From contig NZ_LR214950.1 in assembly GCF_900660495.1 (NCBI RefSeq), positions 992,001-1,056,000 on the forward strand: a stretch of DNA of 64,000 nucleotides, given 5' to 3'. Position 1 is the stretch's first letter, and each line of letters begins with the position of its first letter. The notes beneath the pieces were generated by a model, which was not told where the DNA came from, searched no databases, and was given only the letters and a program-made list of their open reading frames with translations. Shown piece by piece: positions 55,611 to 64,000 of this stretch. The stretch comes from Mycoplasmopsis gallinacea (GTDB lineage Bacteria > Bacillota_I > Bacilli_A > Mycoplasmatales > Metamycoplasmataceae). The position numbers and the translations under genes are program-made.

Positions 55611-56439
55611 TTTAAAATTCATTTTCGATTTAGATGGCACACTTTTAACAAGTGATAAAGTTTTAACTACAGAAACAATTAAGCAAATTCACCTTTTACA
55701 AGCTCAAAATCATTTAGTTTTTATTGCTACTGGTAGACCTTATTATATGAATAAGGAAATTATAGATCTATTAAATATCCAAACCCCAATTATTAGCGCC
55801 AATGGAGCTGCTATTTACGATCCAAATACAGAAAAAATAATTTATAGTAACACTTTTAGTCAAGAAGATGCAGAACAAATTACCTTAATTTTAGAAAAAT
55901 ACCAAATCGATTTTCTAGCTTATGCACTTGATCAAATGCTTGGAGAAAATATTCACAATCCTTTATGATTTGAAAAAATGATTTATCCAAAAGTGAAAGA
56001 TCCAAGCTATAAATACTCTTGAAAATACACCGAAACACAAGTTTCAAAAGAAACTCAAAATTTAAAATTTATAAAATTCTTAATTCTTGCACAGAAAATT
56101 GAACCTTCAATTTTAGAAAAAGCACTAGCAGAAATTGAAAAAGTATCTTCAAATATTTATTTTGTTAAATCTCAAAGTTCTGTCATCGATATAATGCCAA
56201 AAGGATCAAATAAATGAAATTCAGTACAAAAAGCTTTCGCATATATAAATTTAGATATATCAAATAGCTACGCTTTTGGCGATGCTTTAAATGATTTTGA
56301 AATGATTAAAAATGCTAGCTGAGGAATTGCGATGGGTAATGCAGTTAAAGAAGTTAAAAAAGTAGCTAAAATTGTTATTGATACAAACGATAATGAAGGA
56401 GTTGCTAAATTTTTAGCAAAAAATGGCTATGAAGATTAA
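55591..56439 (+). CDS. Cof-type HAD hydrolase (sugar phosphatase-like)
   Basis: 282 aa. HAD motifs: FIFDLDGTLL (I, nucleophile Asp), IATGRPYYM (II), K216-region MPKGSNKW (III) and FGDALNDFEMIK (IV), with the C2 cap of the Cof class. Several TGA-Trp codons (NPLWFEKM, YSWKYTE, NKWNS, SWGIAM). Overlaps the ulaF end by 20 bases, so it belongs to the operon; a role in removing unwanted sugar phosphates is a guess. Confidence 0.88.
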
Positions 56440-56902
56440 ACGGGTTAAAAAAATGAAAATCAACTATATTGATGGAAGATTTTGATATTACCCATCAATA
56501 TGAACCTTATCAATTCGCAAATGAGCATCAAGACCATATAAAAGCATAAATGAACTTATGAGCCATACTGAAGCAATTCATGAAAGAACTTGAATTGACA
56601 TAAATAAAGATCCTAACTTTAAATTCTTCAACGAATTTCAAAAAGTGTTAAATACCAAAATTTTCTTAGAAAAACCTAAAGCGGATCAAAAACAATTTAG
56701 CTTTGAAATCTTACCTAAAGTAGAACTAATTATCCCAGTAGAATCATTAAAAAGTATTGAGCAAGGAAAGTTTTTTGCTTGACCATTAATTGAATTTAAA
56801 AGATTGTGCCAACCCCAGTTAAATGCAATCGAAACCAATCAGATAGTGCAAATTATTTATAGTTCAAAATATAATTTTGACATTCAAATAGTTACTAAAT
56901 AA
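56429..56902 (+). CDS. Hypothetical protein, 157 aa, last gene of the ula operon
   Basis: The ATG at 56429 overlaps the HAD gene end; an alternative ATG is at 56453. It is broken into short pieces if TGA is read as stop, but reads cleanly as RFWYYPSIWTLSIRKWASRP ... FFAWPLIEFKRL with five Trp. Basic and aromatic N-terminus, then FSFEILPKVELIIPVESLK. No TM helix or signal. No family recognised. Own terminator follows. Confidence 0.75.
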
Positions 56903-56914
56903 TTTTTATCAATC

Positions 56915-56957
56915 AAAAAAACAAAAAAGGAAAAAATTACCTTTTTTGTTTTTTTAG
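56915..56957 (+). terminator. Terminator of the ula operon
   Basis: Stem AACAAAAAAGG / CCTTTTTTGTT with a 9-base loop and a T run. Confidence 0.85.
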
Positions 56958-56990
56958 TTCATTTTTGATACTTAAATCATCCAAAATTTA

Positions 56991-57002
56991 TATTATAAGT
57001 GT
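56991..57002 (+). promoter_or_regulatory. -10 box of the C39 ABC exporter gene
   Basis: TATTAT at 56991-56996, only 6 bases ahead of the ATG and without any ribosome site; leaderless start likely. Confidence 0.45.
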
Positions 57003-59045
57003 ATGAAAGCAAAACAAATTTCTTCTAATGAATGCGCACTTATTGTGCTATCATTTTTTATCAAAAAATTTACCAAGCAAAAAATTTCAATTGAAAAGCT
57101 TAAAGATGAATCTAACCTTTCTTCTAAAGGACTAAGTCTTTCTGAATTAAAAGAATTAGCAAGTAGCAACAATCTTGAAGTAAATTTCTTTAAATGCTCT
57201 GCTGATAATTTACAAAAACTTGAAAGTGATGAATTTCCTTTTGCAACGATTATTAGGGAAAATAATTTCAATCATATGGTAATATTACACAAAATAAGGA
57301 AAGGAAAAGTGTATTTTTATGACCCTAAAAAAGGTGATGTCAAAATGAAACTTGAAGATTTTGAAATCATTTATCAAAACGTAGTTCTTGAATTTAAACT
57401 AAATAAAGATTTCCAAAAGATAGCTCCAAAACAAAAAGCTCAAAAATCCAAAGTAAAACTAAGTTTTTTAAGCACAAAAATCAGTGTTTTTTATTTTTGT
57501 GTTTTAATGATTGATTTTTTAGTTACTTTAGGAATTGCTTATGCAAATAAACTCTTTTTTGGAATTTTGATTGAAAAATCAATGCTTTATTTAGCCTTAT
57601 CTCTTTTTCTGATCTTATTTTGATTTATTCTTTTCAATGCTTATTTAAAATCATTTATCACTAAGAAACTATACCAGTATAGCTTTAATCAATTTTGCCT
57701 GGCTAAAAAAGAAAGTTTTCTCAATTTATTTACTTTAAATAACAAGCGCTTTCAAAAATATGATGAATTGGAAATTTACCAAAGAATGCAAAATTATGAA
57801 TTTTTCATTTTTTATAAACTTACATTTAAAAGTGATGTTTTAGCTGATTTTCTTTCTTTTGTAATTTCTGGAGTTATTTTTTATCTTACTAACATTTATT
57901 TAATTTCAATAGTCGTCATTTACTGCATCTTTTCATTAATAATTTGCTTTTTTATCAAAACAAATTACGACCAAAACTATAGACAAATCATTAATAACAA
58001 ATTAAAAGAAGGAAATGACTTTAATAATTTATCATTCAGTTTCAAAGTTAACAATGACCCAATTTTAAATGAAACTCTACTTAAAAAATGATTAAATCAA
58101 AACAATAATTCTTACAAAATAGTCTCAAATTTTTACTCAAATAACATTAATTATGGCTCAATTGAAGGTTTTCTTTCAATTATTGCACCTATTTTCATTT
58201 TACTAATTGGAGCAATTCTAACTTGACATAATAAATTATCGAAAACAGAGCTTATCTTCTTTTTAACAGGTGCATCTTTATTTATTAAACCGGTAAAGAA
58301 TGTTACATCTCATTTACAAACTTATAAAAAATATAAGGATTGCCTTGAAGTTTTAAGAATTTTTGAACATAATTCAAAAGATATTGATGAGAAAAATAAA
58401 AGTTCTTTAGTTTTTGAACAAAGAATTGAAAACATCAAAATTAGCTATTTAGGATACAAATTTTCTAGTTATAAAAAGTTAAATATAGACAATCTCATAA
58501 TTGATCAAAAATGCATTTTTGAAGGTAATAATGGATGCGGAAAAACTACTTTATCGAAAATTTTATCCGGAGTGAATGATTTTGACGAAGGAGAAATTCT
58601 TATTAACAATCAAATTGTAAGACCTTTTGAGAATAACTTAGTTAAACAAAAAATTGCTTTAATTGATTCTAATGAGCAAAAAATGTCTATTTCTTTAACT
58701 CAGTATTTATCAGTTGATAATTTAAATCAATTCCATTCGCTTTTGAAAGAAACCAAATTAGATATTCTTTTAAGCAAAGTGGGCATTTATGATTTTGAAA
58801 CAACTATGATTAATGAACTTTCAAAAGGTCAGCTTCAATTTGTAAAGCTGCTTAAATTATTTATTTTTGAATACGATGTAATTATTTTTGATGAAGCTTT
58901 TGAGAACTTATCAATAGAGATTTTTCAAATTTTTCAAAAGTATTTTCAAATTCTTTTAGCTTCAAAAATAGTTGTTGAAATTTCACATAATCAAAGATAT
59001 ATTTTCCCAAGTTCAAAAAGGATAACAATCAATGGAATCAAATAA
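57003..59045 (+). CDS. ABC exporter with N-terminal C39 peptidase domain (bacteriocin-processing type)
   Basis: 680 aa. Residues 1-125 are a C39 peptidase with a full active site: Gln5 (oxyanion hole), Cys11 six residues later, His91 (NHMVIL) and Asp107 (YFYDPKKG). Such domains cut leader peptides after double-glycine. Residues about 150-450 hold six TM helices. The ATPase has GNNGCGKTT (508-516), a signature LSKGQLQ in place of LSGGQ, and VIIFDEAFE as Walker B with Glu. TGA-Trp codons are few. The partner gene at 59032 overlaps its end. No precursor peptide is visible nearby. Confidence 0.85.
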
Positions 59046-59403
59046 CAAAAACTATTATTTATTCTTTCTTTTCTTATTTTTTCTTTTTGGAGCTATTTTA
59101 GTTTTCTTATTTTTTATTCAAATAGATAAAAAAGAACCTGCGATAGTTATTTTTCAAAATGATGAATTGGAGCTAAAGAATATCAATTTAGGTAAAGAAA
59201 TTCAAAGCAGCTACAATATTAATTTTGAAATAGACTCTTTGCATTATCAAACCAAAATTGAGATTATTAATCAAAGTGAAAATACCATTTTAATTGAATC
59301 AGATTTTCTCAAAGAGCAAATGAAACTCAATAATTGCTATCAGTGTAAGGTGTTTCTTACTTTAAAAAGAGTTAATTTCTTTACTTTTCTCTTTAATTTG
59401 TAA
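59032..59403 (+). CDS. Small membrane protein, partner of the C39 exporter, 123 aa
   Basis: The ATG at 59032 overlaps the exporter end by 14 bases, so translation is coupled. One TM helix (about 8-30, LFFLFLFFLFGAILVFLFF), then a Lys/Glu-rich, beta-like outer domain with a CYQC pair near residue 107-110 and an FF..LFNL end. It may play the part of a reduced HlyD-like accessory protein, but no motif proves this. Confidence 0.75.
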   Translation: MESNNKNYYLFFLFLFFLFGAILVFLFFIQIDKKEPAIVIFQNDELELKNINLGKEIQSSYNINFEIDSLHYQTKIEIINQSENTILIESDFLKEQMKLNNCYQCKVFLTLKRVNFFTFLFNL

Positions 59404-59493
59404 TTAAATGTGAAAAAATGCCATATTTATTATGTTTTAATTAAAAAAATCTAATTTTTAGTTACTATTAATACCAAAAAATATATTTCTTAA

Positions 59494-59506
59494 TATAATT
59501 AAAAAT
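59494..59506 (+). promoter_or_regulatory. -10 box of ybeY-cdd
   Basis: TATAAT at 59494-59499 with 7 bases to the ATG; no ribosome site, leaderless start likely. Confidence 0.5.
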
Positions 59507-60370
59507 ATGCATAAATCAAATATCGAATTAAATTTTCATTCAGAAGTAAAAAACTATATTTTTTATGAAAATGAAATGATTGAAATCATTAAGAATTTTG
59601 CAAAATATTTCAAAATCAAAAAACCTATTCATTTAGATGTAACTATTGTTTCAAAACAAAAAATTAAAAAATTAAATAATGAATATCGTGGCAAAGATTA
59701 TGTCACTGATATTTTATCTTTTGATTTTAGAGATAATGAACTTTACGATTTATTACCTTTTTATCATCTTGGTGAACTTGTTATTTGCTTTGATAAAGTT
59801 GTAAAACAAGCTAAAGAGTTTAATCATTCATTAAAAAGAGAATTTTGTTACCTTTTCACACATGGTCTAGTGCATCTTCAAGGATATGATCATGAACAAG
59901 AAGATGAACGAGAAGTGATGAACAAAATCGTGGATGATATTTTTAATCCTTTAAATATAACAAGAAATGAGGAATATATGGATATTTTAAAATTAAAAAA
60001 ATTACTTGATAAATCATATGCACCATATTCTAATTTTAGAGTAGCTGCAATTGCAATTGATAATGATGGAAATGAATACTATGGGGTAAATGTTGAAAAT
60101 GCAGCATACCCATCTGGACTTTGTGCTGAAAGAAGCGCTCTTTTTGGTTCAGTAGCATATGGGGGAGTGGTTGGAAACTTCAAAGAAATACACATTATTA
60201 GTCAAAAAGATGATTATATTAGCCCATGTGCTGGATGTAGACAAGTCATGACTGAATTTATGCCTTTAGATGCCAAAGTTTATCAATACAAAAACGATGG
60301 AAGCAGCGCTAGAATTTCAACAGTAGAAGAACTTGTTCCATTTAGCATTAGAGCAAAGGATATTAAATAA
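59507..60370 (+). CDS. ybeY: YbeY-cytidine deaminase fusion protein
   Basis: 287 aa in one frame. Residues 1-155 are YbeY (16S rRNA maturation endonuclease): YVTDILSFDF and the zinc motif HGLVHLQGYDHE with H119, H123, H129. Residues 158-287 are cytidine deaminase: SYAPYSNFRVAA, VNVENAAYPSGLCAERSALF (Cys206, Glu208) and PCAGCRQVM (Cys241, Cys244). Both active sites are complete. An ATG at 59978 (residue 158) follows ATGAGGAAT, so a separate deaminase could also be made from within. Start overlaps era by one base at the other end (TAATG). Confidence 0.92.
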   Translation: MHKSNIELNFHSEVKNYIFYENEMIEIIKNFAKYFKIKKPIHLDVTIVSKQKIKKLNNEYRGKDYVTDILSFDFRDNELYDLLPFYHLGELVICFDKVVKQAKEFNHSLKREFCYLFTHGLVHLQGYDHEQEDEREVMNKIVDDIFNPLNITRNEEYMDILKLKKLLDKSYAPYSNFRVAAIAIDNDGNEYYGVNVENAAYPSGLCAERSALFGSVAYGGVVGNFKEIHIISQKDDYISPCAGCRQVMTEFMPLDAKVYQYKNDGSSARISTVEELVPFSIRAKDIK

Positions 60371-61251
60371 TGAAGATTTGTTTTGCTTCAATTATTGGAA
60401 GACCTAACGTAGGTAAAAGTTCTCTTTTAAACGCTATTATTGGATATAATGTTGCGATTGTGACTGATGTAGCCCAAACCACAAGAGACCAAATTACAGG
60501 AATTTATACTGATGATGAATATCAAATAATTTTCACAGATACACCAGGTATTCACAAGCCTTTAAATAAACTAGGGGAACATTTAAACAAAAGTGCTTAT
60601 GATACTTTTAAAGATATCGATGTACTTTTATTCTTAACACCTGCAGATCAAGAACTGGGTTCAGGTGATGAAATGATTTTAGAGAAAATTAAAGATGTAA
60701 AAAACAAAATTGCAGTTATTTCAAAGGTAGATAAAGTAAAATCTCAACCAGAAAAAATTGTTGCTAAAGTTGATCAATTAAATAAATACAACTTTAATCA
60801 CATCATTTCAACAGATGTAAATAATTCTAAATCCATTAATGACGTTATAAAATTAATCAAATCATATGCTTATGAAGGGGAAGCACAATATGATGAAGAT
60901 TACTTAACAGACAAATCAATGCGTTTTTTAGCTAAAGAAATCATTCGTGAAGCAGCTATTAATGCATTAAGAGAAGAACTACCACACTCAATTGCTGTTG
61001 AAGTTACTGAGTTTGTAGAAAGTGATGAACATTTTGATATTGAGGGAATCATTTATGTTAAAAAAGCTTCTCAAAAAGGGATGGTAATTGGGGCAGGTGC
61101 CTCTAAAATAAAAGAAATAGGTAGAAACGCACGTATAAAAATGATGCATCAATTTGGTGTTAGCGTAACTTTAAACTTAACTGTTAAAATTGCTAAAAAA
61201 TGAATTGATGATGAAAAAACTTTATCTAAATTCGGTTATGGAAGAGGTTAG
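60370..61251 (+). CDS. era: GTPase Era
   Basis: 293 aa. GTPase domain: GRPNVGKSSLLN (G1), QTTRDQ (G2), FTDTPGIHKP (G3), SKVDKV (G4). C-terminal KH domain with EELPHSIAVEV and VIGAGASKIKEIGRNAR. Binds the 3' end of 16S rRNA in small-subunit assembly, in line with its link to ybeY. Ends in WIDDEKTLSKFGYGRG after a TGA-Trp codon. Translation coupled to ybeY-cdd. Confidence 0.95.
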
Positions 61252-61254
61252 ACA

Positions 61255-64000
61255 ATGAAAAAATATAAATTTTTACTCTCATCAGCAATTATTGCAACAT
61301 CTTTTGCTTCACCTTTAGCTGTTATTTCTTGTGGAGATGAGCAAGTTGCTGCTAAAGATACTTTAGTTATTAATTACCAAGGAAATATTCCTTTTAATCC
61401 TCTTTTTCTTGATAATTCAACGGAATCGCAAAGTAGTGTTAAAAGTGATGATATTTTAGCTACCATTTCAAGTGCAAAACTTTTCAGAAACCAAACAATT
61501 ACTTCACCAATTATTGACCCAAATAAAAATGGTGAAGTTGTTAAAAAAGGAACTTACAAATTTGCTTTAGATTTAGCTGAATCAATTACTGTTTATGATG
61601 CTAAAGAAAAATCTAATACATTTAATAATGATAATGTTTCAGAATCGACATTTAGCTCAGATTTTATTTACGAACAACTATATTCAGAAGATCCAAAATC
61701 TATTAACAGTCGCTTTTTTAAAGAAAAAATGCAACAAGCTGTCAAAATCGAAATCAAAGTAAGAGATAATGTATATTGAAGTGATAACAAAGGAACTAAA
61801 ACAAAATACAAAGTTGTGCCAGAAGATTTTTGATTCTCATGAATGCGTTCATATCACATTGGGCATACCAATAGAGAAAATTCTTATTTAGATTTATTTA
61901 ATAATGATGTAGAAAATCTTGATGAAAAGCAAAAACAAAGTAAAAAAGCTGAATTAGCCAAAAAATTATCTAGTTTCCTTGATCAAAAAGCAATGAGTAG
62001 AATTGGGGTAAATGATAGATTCAATGATCAATTATTTACTAACGAAAACTTATTTACATCAAATAAAGTTTCAGTTAAGTTATTTAGAGAGACTAATGAA
62101 GATTTAAATCCGTTAAATGCAATCAAAGATGGTAAATTAGTTTTTCAAACAGATGAAGAAGCTTCTAAAAATAATGGTGACTTTTTAACTTTCTGAAATT
62201 TAGTACTTAAAGATTCGAATTTGTTTTCAGCAGCGCCAAGTCAATATATTCAAGAATCATCACAAAAACCTAAATTTAATGAAACAATTGACTACCAATA
62301 CTCATTGGAAAAAAATGGAGAAATCAAAACCCTTAAAGCACCTATTTATGGTGATAAAATGGTTAAAAAACTTGGTCTTTACTTCTATGGTGTGAATGGG
62401 TTTGAAGAAAATCTTTATGCTAGCGCTTACGTTCCGTATCAAGGAAGTTCAAAAACTAATTCTTTATCATTTAAGAAAAATCCTAATTACTGAGATACAA
62501 AATTTGTAAATTCACAAAAATCTTTACAAACAATCAAATTAAATGCAAATGTTTCGGATAAATCTCAAAAATTAAATAACTTCCTTAATGGTGAAAATTC
62601 TATCTTAAGTTCTAATGATTATTCACAAAATGATTTACATAAACTTAATTTAAGCGATTTAAGTAAATACAACATTACTTACATTCAAAATATCAATAAA
62701 AACAAATCTGAAGGATTAACCGGAACAAACATCACACCAGCCCCAAATATTATCACTAAAGATGAAGTTTATAGCAAAGATTACGAAAACCACGCTTTTA
62801 ACAATGTGTATGCTAAATTAGTATATAATGCAACAATTGATGATATCAAACGTGGATTTAAAAAGCAAACAGATGATCAAACCGGATATGTTTTTGGATC
62901 TAAATCAATTTCTAGTGGACTTTTTGAAACACGTTCTGTATCATTTAGAAGCTTACTTAACGGTGCAATTAACTGAAAATGAGTAGCTGAAAAAGTTAAT
63001 TCAGATAATAGTTCACAAATTATTCCTTGATTAACAAATGCTGCACCAGATGCATTAATTGGTGGAAATAACCAAGAAACATCAAAAGTGAAATCTCCAC
63101 GTGATGCTCATGAAACTATCAATACCTTAAAAGTAATTCTTGCTGATGGAACAGTAGAAACTTTAGAAAATAACAACAACACTAAATCATACGAAAGTGC
63201 AAATTTTGAGCTTATTAAAGCTGAAATGAAAAAATTACTTGATAATTTCTACAAATCTTTAAGTGCTGATCAAAGAGGTCAAAAAGTTAAATGATACATT
63301 TATAATTCAAGAATCATTAATGAAAAAGAAAGAGAAATTTATAATCAAATAATTAATACCATTAAATCAATTGACCCTAGATTAGAACCTGTTTTTGTTC
63401 AACTTACAACTTCAGAAGAAATTACCAAAGCTTTAGGTGAAGAAAATGGTGCTGGATATAACTCAATTGATCAAAAGATAGTTTATTCTTATGAAAGTGG
63501 GCAATCTCAATATTCATTTTTAGATAAAATAACTCACGGTATCGGAATGAGTCCATTTGCATTATGATATAAGTTTTCAATTTTAAATGAAAATGACCCA
63601 TTAGCAGTTGAATTCCCTGGTTTATATGCTTTTTCTAAAGCTATGAAAGAAGATTTTGAATCTAAGAAATATAGATTAGCAAAAATTTATGACCCAAGTG
63701 TCGAGGGAAATTATCGTGATATTGTTTGAGATGATTTAGATAAATTTAATTCTTTTGAAGAGATGCAATTATATAGAAACAGTGTTTATGATGCAAAATT
63801 AAATGGTTGAACATATGCTAACAAAAATGGGCCTGCAGGAATTGGTTATTTAATAGTTGATAACAAATGACTTGTTCATAACATTAATACATCAAAAGAA
63901 TTTGCAATTAGATTTTTAAAATCTCACACAAATGAAACAGTTGTACAACTTCTTCAAGATTTAAATATCTGAAGATCATTTGGTATCGACATCTTTAAAT
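61255..64000 (+). CDS. oppA: Oligopeptide ABC transporter substrate-binding lipoprotein (OppA-like), 3' end outside window
   Basis: 915 codons visible. Signal with lipobox AVISC (Cys26). The pattern fits mycoplasma OppA (P100-type): DTLVINYQGNIPFNPLF, the early VPEDFWFSWMRSYHIG segment (SBP_bac_5-like functional-site region), FKKNPNYWDTKFV as in OppA-type F.RNP.YW, and VSFRSLLNGAINWKWVAEKV. Such proteins are about 950-1,000 aa. It begins 3 bases after era; opp permease and ATPase genes would be expected downstream. In M. hominis OppA also acts as ecto-ATPase and adhesin; whether this one does cannot be seen. Confidence 0.78.

Overview
The window is AT-rich and uses UGA as a tryptophan codon: nearly every long gene (valS, ftsZ, rnj, ktrB, era, the lipoproteins) reads through in-frame TGA at positions where Trp fits. 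Together with many lipobox lipoproteins, the absence of cell-wall genes in the mraZ-rsmH-ftsZ cluster, IS1634-type and IS1202-type insertion sequences and very compact operons, this points to a mollicute, most likely a Mycoplasma/Mycoplasmopsis of the hominis-synoviae type. I cannot fix the species from sequence alone. No rRNA, tRNA or CRISPR array was seen by eye.

Layout. (1) 1-15264: a giant surface-protein gene (more than 4,400 codons visible, 5' end outside the window) built of beta-rich about 100-aa modules followed by FIVAR/GA-like helical modules and a C-terminal membrane anchor. It is split by a 1,937-bp IS1202-type element that made a 38-bp target duplication; precise loss of the element would restore the reading frame. 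(2) 15499-17589 (minus): a 696-aa lipoprotein, convergent to the giant gene. (3) 17713-23396: valS-folD, then rpsT and an anchored PotD-like polyamine-binding protein on the minus strand. (4) 23592-26678: a lipoprotein, a two-TM small protein and a lipoprotein that resembles GT80 sialyltransferases, the last behind a 16-A tract that lies where the phase-switching tract of the Vlp genes lies. (5) 26930-29885: mraZ-rsmH-ftsZ with three MraZ-box-like repeats. (6) 30132-36732: nusB, a hypothetical gene, sufS-sufU, dinB, a nadD-yqeK fusion, an RsuA/RluB pseudouridine synthase and a lipoprotein, mostly overlapping. (7) 36741-41654: M42 aminopeptidase, UPF0154 protein, ktrB-ktrA, and a DUF3137-like membrane protein (minus). 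(8) 41817-46434: rnj, an IS1634-type element with a 293-bp target duplication that copies the rnj tail and terminator, then tsaC. (9) 46469-48226 (minus): endonuclease-I-type nuclease lipoprotein. (10) 48479-56902: an RpiR-type regulator divergent from an ascorbate-type PTS operon (PTE-family lactonase, ulaA-B-C-D-E-F, a Cof-type HAD phosphatase, a hypothetical gene). (11) 57003-64000: a C39-peptidase ABC exporter with a small membrane partner, a ybeY-cdd fusion, era and the start of an OppA lipoprotein.

How the genes work together. The ula block is a complete route: PTS import and phosphorylation (UlaABC), lactone opening (PTE-type enzyme in place of UlaG), decarboxylation (UlaD) and two epimerisations (UlaE, UlaF) to xylulose 5-phosphate, with RpiR as probable switch acting on GGAAAT-type palindromes in the divergent promoter region. 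KtrAB gives K+ uptake. SufS/SufU make Fe-S clusters. YbeY, Era, NusB, RNase J and the pseudouridine synthase serve RNA metabolism. The surface genes (giant modular protein, five or more lipoproteins, nuclease, OppA, PotD) form the host-facing part. The most unusual items are the GT80-like lipoprotein behind an A16 promoter tract, the reversible-looking IS split of the giant gene, the very long IS target duplications, the PTE-for-UlaG replacement, the YbeY-Cdd fusion and the orphan C39 exporter.
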